From: JAFGED01 sp964551295
Lineage (GTDB): Bacteria > Chloroflexota > Anaerolineae > B4-G1
DNA: 14,418 nt
Assembly (NCBI GenBank): GCA_964551295.1
Contig: CAZKDJ010000104.1
Span: 1 to 14,418 of the forward strand
Direction: 5' to 3'
The position numbers and the translations under genes are program-made. A model generated the notes under the pieces. That model was given only the letters and a program-made list of their open reading frames with translations, did not search any database and had not been told where the DNA came from. The stretch's first letter is position 1. Every line of letters begins with the position of its first letter. Of the stretch, positions 1 through 7,060 are shown piece by piece.

Positions 1-716
1 TTGAGTGGATCTGTGACGACCCAGAGATTGCAGCATTCGAATATCGCTACGATCCTCGCGTTTGCTGGCTCGAGGATCGATACTACGTAACGTGGTGCAA
101 CGGCTATCACGGTCCCACCATCGGCGTCGGGTACACGTACGACTTTGAAAAGTTCTACCAGCTGGAGAATGCCTTCTTGCCGCATAACCGGAACGGCGTC
201 CTGTTCCCCAGAAAGATCAACGGCAAATTCGCCATGTACAGCCGGCCAAGCGATACAGGGCATACGCCGTTCGGCGACATTTTCTGCAGTGAGAGTCCCG
301 ACATGTGTCATTGGGGATGTCATCGCCACGTGATGAGCCCCAAGGGATGGACCTGGCAAAGCACCAAAGTGGGTGCCGGTCCAACGCCGATTGAAACGAT
401 CGAGGGATGGCTGGTGATCTATCACGGGGTCCTGACGTCGTGTAATGGGTTCGTCTACAGCATGGGAACTGCCTTGATGGATATCGACGAGCCCTGGAAG
501 GTCGTGTATCGGTCGGCTCCGTATCTGCTGTCTCCCCAAAAACTGTACGAATGTGTGGGAGACGTACCTAATGTCGCGTTTCCGTGTGCTGCACTGGTCG
601 ATGCGCCCACCGGTCGCATGGCAATCTACTATGGGGGTGCCGATACGGTCACCTGTCTTGCTTTCGCGCAGGTGGATGAACTCATCGAGTACGTGAAGTC
701 AAATTCTGAGGTGTGA
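1..716 (+). CDS. GH130-family beta-mannoside phosphorylase-like protein (3' part)
   Basis: The frame is open from base 3 to the TGA at 714-716, giving 237 residues; the N-terminus lies outside the window. GH130 enzymes phosphorolyse (some hydrolyse) beta-1,4- or beta-1,2-mannosides in the cytoplasm, and the family forms a five-bladed beta-propeller. Supporting motifs are YDPRV near the visible N-terminus, followed by repeated D-x-Y-Y-V type strands, then RNGVLFPRKINGKFAMYSRP, then GAGPTPIETIEGW...YHG, and YGGADT near the C-terminus. With a usual family length of about 310-390 residues, roughly the first quarter to third is missing. It stands just upstream of a sugar ABC importer in the same direction, which fits intracellular breakdown of imported manno-oligosaccharides. 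The exact substrate cannot be read from this fragment. The family call is fairly sure; the subfamily is not. Confidence 0.8.
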   Translation, partial: EWICDDPEIAAFEYRYDPRVCWLEDRYYVTWCNGYHGPTIGVGYTYDFEKFYQLENAFLPHNRNGVLFPRKINGKFAMYSRPSDTGHTPFGDIFCSESPDMCHWGCHRHVMSPKGWTWQSTKVGAGPTPIETIEGWLVIYHGVLTSCNGFVYSMGTALMDIDEPWKVVYRSAPYLLSPQKLYECVGDVPNVAFPCAALVDAPTGRMAIYYGGADTVTCLAFAQVDELIEYVKSNSEV

Positions 717-731
717 CGCGCGGCGTCGGTT

Positions 732-749
732 GCCAAACTCGGGTTTGGC
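732..749 (+). terminator. Hairpin after the GH130 gene
   Basis: GCCAAAC (732-738) and GTTTGGC (743-749) form a perfect 7-bp stem with a 4-nt loop, 15 bases after the GH130 stop codon. No T-run follows on the plus strand (the next bases are GCTAAATAAAA), so it would be a weak intrinsic terminator or an RNA 3'-end stabiliser. Confidence 0.35.
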
Positions 750-751
750 GC

Positions 752-854
752 TAAATAAAAGACAGAGATCACTCTGTTGGTTAGACTCCGTGATCTCTGT
801 CCCAGGCCTTGAAAATGCTTCGACCATGTGTCATGGTCGTTCGCACTTTCGCCT
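752..854 (-). ncRNA. Candidate small RNA, minus strand
   Basis: A complete small transcription unit can be read on the minus strand. There is a promoter-like pair at 889-861, an expected start near 854, a perfect hairpin CGACCATG/CATGGTCG (821-828 and 832-839, 3-nt loop), and a 12-bp terminator stem (761-801) followed by TTTTATTTA. The product would be about 100 nt, would lie between the GH130 and transporter genes, and would be antisense to any transcript reading through from GH130. No known RNA family was recognised. The evidence is structural only, and the hairpins could instead belong to plus-strand RNA or to a repeat. Confidence 0.4.
761..801 (-). terminator. Intrinsic terminator, minus strand
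   Basis: GACAGAGATCAC (761-772) and GTGATCTCTGTC (790-801) form a perfect 12-bp stem around a 17-nt loop. On the minus strand the stem is followed by TTTTATTTAG (complement of 751-760), the usual form of a Rho-independent terminator. On the plus strand the downstream bases are CCAGGCC, so it does not look like a plus-strand terminator. Confidence 0.55.
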
Positions 855-889
855 TTTGGTATTTTAGCACAAGACGGCGAAAGTGTGAA
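840..889. repeat. Inverted repeat around a candidate promoter
   Basis: TTCGCACTTTCGCC (840-853) and GGCGAAAGTGTGAA (876-889) are reverse complements at 13 of 14 positions, and the mismatch would be a G-U pair in RNA. The 22-bp spacer contains the -10 box of the minus-strand promoter. One arm covers its -35 box and the other its predicted start site. This could be a two-site operator or simply an RNA hairpin. Confidence 0.4.
861..889 (-). promoter_or_regulatory. Sigma70-like promoter, minus strand
   Basis: On the minus strand TTCACA (complement of 884-889) and TAAAAT (complement of 861-866) each match the consensus hexamer at 5 of 6 positions and are exactly 17 bp apart. It points toward the hairpins and terminator at 839-752. 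The -35 box lies inside one arm of the inverted repeat 840-889. Confidence 0.4.
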
Positions 890-1090
890 TAACGACGATA
901 TCACTCTATTTGGCTGACTGTTAGCCTTTGTGCAATGGGCTCTTTGGTGAATGTGTTGGCGGCACAGTTTTCTTAGCAAGTGTGTCATAGGAGAGAGGGG
1001 GTGGTAGGCAGAAAAAGATTCGCGAGGCTTTCGCACGGAGTGTTGAATGTACCTGAATGATACCTAATTCAATAAGGAGGAAATTGAAAA

Positions 1091-2500
1091 ATGGCTAGCA
1101 AGAAATTGAGTAGGCGTGATTTTCTGCGCCTGGGTGCTCTCACCGCCGCAGGGGCTGCTCTGGCTGGATGTTGCCCGACGGAGCCGACGACGGTGGAAAA
1201 AGAGGTCGTGGTTACGCAGGTTGTCGAGAAGGAAGGGGAGACGGTAGTCGTAACCGTCATGTCGGAGGCACCTGTAACGGAAGTGGGGCCCGAGGGCCCG
1301 GTCGATATCTTTATGTCCACCTGGACCAACACCCCCGAGGAATTCGAGACCAACATGGTGATCATCGACAAGTTCATGGAGCTCAACCCAGACGTCAACG
1401 TTAACGTGATCTACTCGACTTGGGATGAGTATCCGGCCAAGGTACAGACGCTGGCCGCCGGTGGCAATGCCCCTGATGTGATGTGGGTCATAACCCAGGA
1501 CGTCGGCGACTGGGCTTGCCGGAGCTTTCTCGTGAACCTGGAGCCCTACATCGATGCCACCGACGTGAACCTGGACGATTACCTGGGTGGCGCAGTCGAG
1601 ATGTGCTCCTACGACGGCACCGTCTGGACGCTGCCGCGCGACGTCGCCAGCCGCAGTCTCTGGTACAACAAGGACATGTTCGATGCCGCTGGTCTGGACT
1701 ATCCCACGATGGATACGACGCTTATGGATCTACGCGAGCAAGGCCTTGAGTTGTCCGATCCTGCCAACAACATCCTCATGATCTGGAACTATAACTGGGA
1801 GCTGCGCGCTTTCCTCAATTCCAGTGGCGGGCAGTTCATGAATGACGGTGGCACCCAGTTCATCATGGATCAGCCCGTTCTGGACATGTTGAACTGGTAC
1901 CAGGCGATAATCTGGGAGGATCACATTGCACCGCAGCCTGGCGATCTGGAGGGTATCGGCGATCCCTTCAACTCCCAGAACTGTGCGACCGCCCTGCGTG
2001 GCGCCTGGATGTTCTCCTACTACATGGAGAACGCCGAGTTCCCCTACGCCGTCACCGCCATGCCCAAGGGTCTCAGCGGTGAGCGTGCGATCGACGTCTA
2101 TGGGCTGCCCACCGGCATCTCCAGCGCCAGTCAGTATCCGGATCAGGCCTGGGCGCTGGTCAGGTTCTTGACCTACGACGTCATCGCTCAGACGATGCAG
2201 GCCGAGCTGGGTATCGCTCAACCGGCCATCAAGGCTCAGGAGGCCTGGGATGCTTGGTTCGCCTCGCCCGCCACCCCTGAGGGAGCCCAGGACTTTGTGG
2301 ACTCTTACGCAGACGGGGCGCCGCAGTTGCCATTCGTACCCGGCACCCGCGAGGCTTGGAGTGGCGTCGTTGAGGTGGCCATCAACTCGGTCCTGAACGA
2401 CGAAGGATCGGCGGAGGAGCTAATCCCGCCGGCCGTGGAAGAGGCCAACGAGATTTTGGCCGCAGGCGCAGAAGCCTGTGAGCGGCTAAAGGAGCGCTAG
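1091..2500 (+). CDS. Sugar ABC transporter substrate-binding lipoprotein
   Basis: This 469-residue protein is the extracytoplasmic sugar receptor of a CUT1-type importer. Its start is fixed by AAGGAGG just upstream. The N-terminus carries a twin-arginine signal (SRRDFLRLG, residues 7-15) and a lipobox LAGC with Cys27 as the lipidated residue, so it should be exported by Tat and anchored in the membrane. A valine/glutamate-rich linker (about residues 37-60) follows, typical of Chloroflexota binding proteins. The rest reads as a family 1 extracellular binding protein, with an NTPEEFE-type first strand, the segment TLAAGGNAPDVMWV, and a late segment GLPTGISSASQYPDQAWALVRF. It leads an operon with two permeases. 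Given the GH130 and GH5 neighbours, beta-manno-oligosaccharides are a plausible ligand, but that is inference. Confidence 0.92.
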   Translation: MASKKLSRRDFLRLGALTAAGAALAGCCPTEPTTVEKEVVVTQVVEKEGETVVVTVMSEAPVTEVGPEGPVDIFMSTWTNTPEEFETNMVIIDKFMELNPDVNVNVIYSTWDEYPAKVQTLAAGGNAPDVMWVITQDVGDWACRSFLVNLEPYIDATDVNLDDYLGGAVEMCSYDGTVWTLPRDVASRSLWYNKDMFDAAGLDYPTMDTTLMDLREQGLELSDPANNILMIWNYNWELRAFLNSSGGQFMNDGGTQFIMDQPVLDMLNWYQAIIWEDHIAPQPGDLEGIGDPFNSQNCATALRGAWMFSYYMENAEFPYAVTAMPKGLSGERAIDVYGLPTGISSASQYPDQAWALVRFLTYDVIAQTMQAELGIAQPAIKAQEAWDAWFASPATPEGAQDFVDSYADGAPQLPFVPGTREAWSGVVEVAINSVLNDEGSAEELIPPAVEEANEILAAGAEACERLKER

Positions 2501-2518
2501 ACGGACCTGGTGTGAACC

Positions 2519-2549
2519 GAGGAGAGGGCGGGTTTCCTGCCCTCTCCTC
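2519..2549 (+). promoter_or_regulatory. Intergenic mRNA hairpin between binding protein and permease
   Basis: GAGGAGAGGGC (2519-2529) and GCCCTCTCCTC (2539-2549) form a perfect 11-bp stem. With one G-U pair and two more G-C pairs it could extend to 14 bp around a TTT loop. It lies 19 bases after the binding-protein stop and 25 bases before the permease start. No T-run follows, so it is better read as a 3'-end stabiliser or partial attenuator that leaves more binding-protein mRNA than permease mRNA, as known for malE-malF type operons. Confidence 0.55.
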
Positions 2550-2574
2550 CCTAGAATCTGTGGGAGTTGAGACA

Positions 2575-3624
2575 ATGTTTACTGCAGGGTCGAAGAAGCG
2601 GTTTGATAAGGGGTTCTGGCGCGGCAAGTTGGCGCGACGAGAGGCTCTCTCCGCGTATGCATTCGTTTCTCCCTGGGTGGTTGGCTTTTTGCTGTTTACC
2701 ATCGGGCCGATGGTCTATTCTCTGTACATTAGCCTTACCCAGTGGGACATCATGACCGAGCCCTATTTCGTAGGCCTGGAGAACTATTCAAGGCTGTTCT
2801 CCATCGATTTGGATTGGGAAGCTTGGAATGAGCCTGCACCTGAGGGAGAGACACGCACTTTCTCGGATCGATGGAAGGCGCTTTGGCAACCCGACGATAA
2901 TCAATACTGGCTTTCGATGTGGAACACTCTCTACTATACTTTGCTCAGCGTGCCGCTGGGGTTTATCATTTCCCTTGCCTTTGCACTGCTGCTCAATCAA
3001 AAGGTGAGGGGGTTGCCAACTTATCGTGCCATCTTTACCCTGCCCACCATATTGCCGCTGGTGGCCAGCACATTGGTTTTTGTGTGGCTGCTCAACCCCA
3101 ACTTTGGCCTGGTCAACGCCGTAATCCAAGGCCTGGGCGGGCCAAAGGTACGGTTCCTCAGCGACGCCGCGTGGGCCAAACCATCGGTGATTTTGATCAC
3201 CCTGTGGACTGGCGTGGGCAACGGCATGATCATCTTTTTGGCCGGCTTGCAAGGGATACCCGAGGAACTCTACGATTCTGCCGCTATCGACGGTGCCGGC
3301 GCATGGGCCCGCTTCCGCCACGTCACGACCCCCATGCTGTCGCCGATCATTTTCTTCCAGCTTACCATGGGCATCATTGGCTCCTTCCAGGTCTTTCAAC
3401 AGGCCTACGTCATCGGTCAGGCTGGGGGCAGCAGTTCCAGCATCGGCGGGCCGGCGAATTCGCTACTCTTCTATGTGTTGCTGCTGTATCAGCGCGCCTT
3501 TCGGTGGAGCCAAATGGGACTTGCCTCTGCGATGGCTTGGGTTCTTTTCATTATCATTGTGGTTGTCACTGTGGTCCAGTTCAGGGTTTTGGGCTCGCGG
3601 GTCTATTACGCAGCCGAAGACTGA
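2575..3624 (+). CDS. Sugar ABC transporter permease (MalF-like)
   Basis: This is an inner-membrane subunit of the CUT1 importer, 349 residues from ATG 2575, which has GGAG about 10 nt upstream. A longer in-frame GTG start at 2512 is unlikely because it would place the 2519-2549 hairpin inside the coding region. The first membrane segment is FVSPWVVGFLLFTIGPMVYSL, followed by a long exported loop rich in W, D and E (about residues 60-115), then five further hydrophobic segments. The EAA loop that contacts the ATPase is present as EELYDSAAIDGAGAWARFRHVTTP. It pairs with the permease 13 nt downstream. No ATPase gene lies in the window; CUT1 systems often use a shared one encoded elsewhere. Confidence 0.93.
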   Translation: MFTAGSKKRFDKGFWRGKLARREALSAYAFVSPWVVGFLLFTIGPMVYSLYISLTQWDIMTEPYFVGLENYSRLFSIDLDWEAWNEPAPEGETRTFSDRWKALWQPDDNQYWLSMWNTLYYTLLSVPLGFIISLAFALLLNQKVRGLPTYRAIFTLPTILPLVASTLVFVWLLNPNFGLVNAVIQGLGGPKVRFLSDAAWAKPSVILITLWTGVGNGMIIFLAGLQGIPEELYDSAAIDGAGAWARFRHVTTPMLSPIIFFQLTMGIIGSFQVFQQAYVIGQAGGSSSSIGGPANSLLFYVLLLYQRAFRWSQMGLASAMAWVLFIIIVVVTVVQFRVLGSRVYYAAED

Positions 3625-3637
3625 GAGGAGAGCAAAA

Positions 3638-4570
3638 ATGGCTAGTGTAACGATTCCCAAAAGTCGAGAGGATGCGTTGTCCGAGAGCCGGGAGAACACG
3701 ATAGCTCGCTTCAAGCGTCAGGCCGGGCGTACTGTGCTTTACATCGTCATACTTTCCGCCTGCTTTGTGTTCCTCGTCCCCCTGTTCTGGATGATTTCCA
3801 CGTCCTTCAAGACGGAGAATCAGGTGTTTGTCATGCCACCGGAGTGGATCCCTAATCCCTGGCATCCCGAGAACTATGTGCGTGCCTTCACCTTGGTTCC
3901 CCTAGCTCGTTACATGTTGAACACGTTCATTATTGTGCTGTTCAACACGCCCGGATCGTTGCTTTCGGCCTCTTTGATCGCCTATGGGCTATCCCGTTTC
4001 CGGGCGCCGGGCCTTAACGTGATATTCAGCCTAATCATTGCTACTATGCTTCTCCCTGGGCAGGTGACCATGATCCCGATATACATCATGTGGGCCAAAT
4101 TCCCTCAGTGGCTGGGCATAACGAATCTGATTCGAACGTTCGTCGACACATATGTGCCATTGACGCTGCCGGCCTGGTTTGGTGGTGCGTGGAACATCTT
4201 TTTCCTGCGTCAGTATTTCAAGACGATCCCCAATGAGTTCGAGGAAGCAGCGATCCTGGAGGGCGCGTCTCGTCTACGTATCTTTTTCACGATCATGATG
4301 CCTCTCTCGACACCAGTGCTGGCCAGCCTGGCCATCTTTAGCTTTCGCTATATCTGGAACGACTTTATGGGGCCCCTGATCTATCTGACCACGCCGGACA
4401 AGTTTACCGTGACGCTCGGGCTGCAGTTCTTCCAGGCCCATCACCTGACAGAGTGGGGGCCACTCATGGCTGCCTCTACTGTGGCGGTGTCGCCCTTGGT
4501 GACCGCTTTCTTTGTTGCGCAAAAGTATTTCATACAGGGCTTGTCGACGACCAGCGGCATAAAGGGTTAG
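3638..4570 (+). CDS. Sugar ABC transporter permease (MalG-like)
   Basis: This is the second membrane subunit of the importer, 310 residues, and usual in length for the MalG/CUT1 group. The start at ATG 3638 has GAGGAG about 8 nt upstream, and the gap from the previous permease is only 13 nt; upstream in-frame codons would overlap that gene. It has an N-terminal cytoplasmic stretch, then TVLYIVILSACFVFLVPLFW as first membrane segment, the SFKTENQVF motif common in this subfamily, and the EAA loop EFEEAAILEGASRLRIFFTI, with the expected Gly. It ends with the usual short tail, QKYFIQGLSTTSGIKG. It is the last gene of the transporter operon; hairpins follow at 4656 and 4746. Confidence 0.94.
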   Translation: MASVTIPKSREDALSESRENTIARFKRQAGRTVLYIVILSACFVFLVPLFWMISTSFKTENQVFVMPPEWIPNPWHPENYVRAFTLVPLARYMLNTFIIVLFNTPGSLLSASLIAYGLSRFRAPGLNVIFSLIIATMLLPGQVTMIPIYIMWAKFPQWLGITNLIRTFVDTYVPLTLPAWFGGAWNIFFLRQYFKTIPNEFEEAAILEGASRLRIFFTIMMPLSTPVLASLAIFSFRYIWNDFMGPLIYLTTPDKFTVTLGLQFFQAHHLTEWGPLMAASTVAVSPLVTAFFVAQKYFIQGLSTTSGIKG

Positions 4571-4616
4571 ACCTGCATCATTAATCGTTGCCTGTAAACA
4601 ATGGGTGCTCGCTACC

Positions 4617-4645
4617 TTGTCAAGTTGAAGGTTGTCCATTATACT
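4617..4645 (+). promoter_or_regulatory. Sigma70-like promoter upstream of two hairpins
   Basis: TTGTCA (4617-4622) and TATACT (4640-4645) each match the consensus at 5 of 6 positions and are exactly 17 bp apart. The expected start is near 4652, right before the first hairpin. It would drive a leader of about 220 nt for the gene at 4872, or a short RNA ending at the second hairpin. Confidence 0.45.
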
Positions 4646-4655
4646 GTTTACAAAG

Positions 4656-4681
4656 AATGCCGGGCTTTCGCGCCCGGCATT
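4656..4681 (+). terminator. Perfect GC-rich hairpin after the transporter operon
   Basis: AATGCCGGGC (4656-4665) and GCCCGGCATT (4672-4681) form a perfect 10-bp stem with a 6-nt loop, 86 bases after the last permease stop. Only a short T-stretch sits at the foot of the stem (CATTTGG). It is most simply the transporter terminator, but it also lies directly downstream of the 4617-4645 promoter-like pair. Confidence 0.5.
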
Positions 4682-4745
4682 TGGCCCGTGGATCTGCGGA
4701 TCGAGGAGCGGGTTGCACTCACTGGTCACGCTGTGAAACGGGATG

Positions 4746-4780
4746 GACTCCCACACTTGGCATTCAGCGGTGTGGGAGTC
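4746..4780 (+). terminator. Second perfect hairpin, possible terminator or attenuator
   Basis: GACTCCCACAC (4746-4756) and GTGTGGGAGTC (4770-4780) form a perfect 11-bp stem with a 13-nt loop, followed by TCTTGCTGTTT, a T-rich but broken tail. It lies 92 bases before the start of the glycosidase lipoprotein gene, so it could end the transporter transcript or attenuate the next gene. Confidence 0.45.
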
Positions 4781-4871
4781 TCTTGCTGTTTAGGCAAGCA
4801 CCTTATGACTCGCAGCAATTGCTAATTCGCTTGGCGACCAAGAGATCCTCATCCTCGAAGGAGGAATTCTC

Positions 4872-6587
4872 ATGAGCAAACGAGCCTACTCACTACTGAT
4901 GGCGATGGCGGCCTTGATGATCTGCAGCACGCTGCTGGCCTGCTGTCCGAGTGTCACTCCGCCGGTAGCGGCGCCATCCCTGGCTCCCACATCCAAAAGC
5001 TCTCCCCAGATTCACGCGGTAACAGCGGTGACTAATGGTGTGAAGAAGTACGAGCGATTTGAGGCTACCGTCGATCTGGCGGCCACCTACACAAATCCCT
5101 ACGATCAGGCCGAGGTGACGTTGGAGGCCACGTTCATCGCGCCGTCAGGGGAGACGATGACCGTGTCGGGGTTCTGGGATGGCGAGGAGACCTGGCGAGT
5201 GCGCTTTGGTCCTTGGGAGGAAGGCGAATGGCGCTACGCAGTGCGCCTGCAAGACACCCTCGGCCGGGTCGAGGCGGAGGGCGGCTCCTTCGACGTGGCC
5301 CCTTCGAATCATCACGGCTGGCTCCAGGTGGCCAGTTGGATCGATCCGGCGTACAGTCCCCGTTACCTGGCGCACCACGATGGCACACCTTTCTATGGCG
5401 TGGGCCACTGCGATGCGTGGACGATCTTTCGATACGATCCTACCTATGGCCTGAATCCCGATACGGGCATTCTCCTCTTCGACCTCATGCGCGAACACGG
5501 GGAAAATGTCGTCGTCTACTGGCCACACGAGATCAACCTTTTCTTCCCATCCTACGATGACTATTCCTGGATGGACATGGCGGCGATCGATACAGTCTTT
5601 GCAGAGGCGGAGCAGAGGGACATCTACATCATGTACACGATCTGGGACCACGCCCTCCTGCGGGACGAGACGCATCCCTGGGGAGGGAGCAAGTGGTATC
5701 TCAATGGATTCAGCAAGCTGACCCCCGATATCGAAGGCTTTTTCACGGACGTAGAAGCCTGGCGCTGGCAGGAAAACTTTTATCGTTATCTCATCGCGCG
5801 CTGGGGGTACAGCCAGTCGGTGGTCTGGCAGACCGTCTCCGAAATTGACGGCACCAACGCCTACGAACACACCGACGAGTGGCATGCCAGGGTCAATCGA
5901 TATTTTGCCGATAATGACCCTTACCGCCATCCTGTCACCGCGTCCATGGCTAGCGACCGGTGGTGGCCGGCGGGCAACGCCGCCATGGACCTGCCTCAGA
6001 TGCATTCCTACGACGCGCGCTTTGACGTCGATGACAATACCGATCGCATCATCGAGTGGACCAAGCGCATGTGGGTAGATCAGACCAAACCGAACTTTAT
6101 CGGCGAGTTTGGCGCGCAGGGGCAAGCGGCTTATCCCGAGATGCTGCACGATGCTATCTGGGGAGCGCTGACCTCTGGGGCGGCAATCACGCCCATGAAG
6201 TGGCACGACACTGGTCAGTGGGGTCGGATGACGGACGTCAACTTTGACCAGATGGCAACCTTCTCAACATTTGTGTCCGATATCCCTTTTCACACGTTAA
6301 GCCTCGAACTGGCCGGGGTGGAGGCTGGCGACTCACATCTCAGGGTCGAGGCTCTCGTGGGCGACTGCTTTGCGCTGTTCTGGGTGATGGATCCAGAGCG
6401 GGGTCGTAGACAGGGCGATGTAGTGACCCTCCAGGGTCTCGCTGACGGCGAGTACGTCGTGCGCCCCTTCGATACCTGGCAGGGTACGTACCTGCCGACG
6501 AGCGAGATCAGCGTCCAGGGTGGCTCTGCGACCATCTCTTTGCCGGATTACGAGCGGGACATCGCCCTGAGGGTAGAAGAGAAGTAG
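4872..6587 (+). CDS. DUF5060/DUF4038 putative glycoside hydrolase lipoprotein
   Basis: This 571-residue exported protein starts at ATG 4872 with AGGAGG upstream. A signal peptide ends at lipobox LLAC with Cys24 lipidated, and a Ser/Pro/Ala-rich spacer follows. Residues about 55-145 match the DUF5060 beta-sandwich (EATVDL, FWDGEETWRVRFGPWEEGEWRY). Residues about 160-450 form a DUF4038-like TIM barrel related to GH5/clan A, with FYGVGHCDAW, VVYWPHEINLFF and AEQRDIYIMYTIWDH. The likely acid/base is Glu324 in TVSEIDG and the likely nucleophile Glu412 in GEFGA. Residues about 475-571 form a beta-rich C-terminal domain (DGEYVVRPFDTWQG). Substrate is unknown for most of this family. Its place after a sugar importer and before a GH5 gene suggests beta-glycan or mannan breakdown at the cell surface. 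Both this protein and the binding protein have Cys-Cys-Pro at the lipidation site. Confidence 0.82.
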   Translation: MSKRAYSLLMAMAALMICSTLLACCPSVTPPVAAPSLAPTSKSSPQIHAVTAVTNGVKKYERFEATVDLAATYTNPYDQAEVTLEATFIAPSGETMTVSGFWDGEETWRVRFGPWEEGEWRYAVRLQDTLGRVEAEGGSFDVAPSNHHGWLQVASWIDPAYSPRYLAHHDGTPFYGVGHCDAWTIFRYDPTYGLNPDTGILLFDLMREHGENVVVYWPHEINLFFPSYDDYSWMDMAAIDTVFAEAEQRDIYIMYTIWDHALLRDETHPWGGSKWYLNGFSKLTPDIEGFFTDVEAWRWQENFYRYLIARWGYSQSVVWQTVSEIDGTNAYEHTDEWHARVNRYFADNDPYRHPVTASMASDRWWPAGNAAMDLPQMHSYDARFDVDDNTDRIIEWTKRMWVDQTKPNFIGEFGAQGQAAYPEMLHDAIWGALTSGAAITPMKWHDTGQWGRMTDVNFDQMATFSTFVSDIPFHTLSLELAGVEAGDSHLRVEALVGDCFALFWVMDPERGRRQGDVVTLQGLADGEYVVRPFDTWQGTYLPTSEISVQGGSATISLPDYERDIALRVEEK

Positions 6588-6972
6588 GTGGAGAAGGAGG
6601 TCGCTATTTACAATATAACGAATCAAGTCAACGGATAATAGTCTCTGAGCAGCTATACTGAAGGAGGAAATAACCATGAGGTTGCTAAAAAAAGATGACA
6701 GTAGAGTGCTTGCCTTGTACGGAGCCGCGACGCTGGGTCTGCTCGCCTTGGTCGTTATCGTCATCGGACTCGGCGTACTCCCAGTTGCCCGGGCGGCGAG
6801 CGATACGTTGTACACCTTCGAAACTGGTGTGGAGGGATGGCAGCCCTGCACGGCGTCGAGTTGTGCTAGCGACAGCAGTGCCGTCACCGTGACGCAGTCC
6901 CTGTCGCATACGACAGAGGGCAGCTATTCCCTACGCCTGGACTTTGACCAAGATACGTCAACCCACACGAAT

Positions 6973-6980
6973 GCCATTTT
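6973..6980. repeat. Target site duplication, left copy
   Basis: GCCATTTT, identical to 7061-7068, directly abuts the left end of the 80-bp element. Confidence 0.85.
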
Positions 6981-7060
6981 GTATCATCTCAATATCTTGG
7001 GGGAATGTAGGTCGGATTGGCAATCCGACTTACTCTTGCCCCTACTTTTTGAGAAGATAC
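6981..7060. mobile_element. 80-bp MITE-like element inside the GH5 gene
   Basis: The element is exactly 80 bp. Its terminal inverted repeats are GTATCATCTCAA (6981-6992) and the complement of TTGAGAAGATAC (7049-7060), agreeing at 11 of 12 positions. At its centre is GTCGGATTGGCAATCCGAC (7011-7029), a perfect 9-bp palindrome with a one-base middle, so nearly the whole element can fold into one hairpin. It is flanked by the 8-bp direct repeat GCCATTTT. It has no coding capacity, so it would need a transposase supplied elsewhere. The family of that transposase cannot be named from this copy. Confidence 0.85.

Noticed and set aside
717..930. CRISPR array or tRNA-like cluster
   Set aside because: The hairpins are all different, there is no regular repeat-spacer pattern, and no tRNA arms can be folded.
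629..1036. 135-residue minus-strand open frame over the hairpin region
   Set aside because: It runs through the hairpins and into the GH130 3' end, has no recognisable motif, and is better explained as non-coding structure.
2512..2574. Longer GTG start for the first permease
   Set aside because: The extra 21 residues would be encoded by the intergenic hairpin and have no permease-like sequence; ATG 2575 has a GGAG upstream and gives a normal N-terminus.
5145..6206. Long 353-residue open frame antisense to the DUF4038 gene
   Set aside because: It mirrors a GC-rich gene with clear motifs on the plus strand; its own translation shows no domain and no ribosome-binding site.
6600..6675. Own promoter for the GH5 remnant
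   Set aside because: Several AT-rich hexamers (TACAAT, GATAAT, TATACT) occur, but none has a -35 match at 16-18 bp; co-transcription with the gene 88 nt upstream is as likely.
6944..7060. Separate start at 6944 for the downstream GH5 frame
   Set aside because: The early residues come from the wrong frame of module A and from the 80-bp element. There is no ribosome-binding site, and the true upstream frame starts at 6676.
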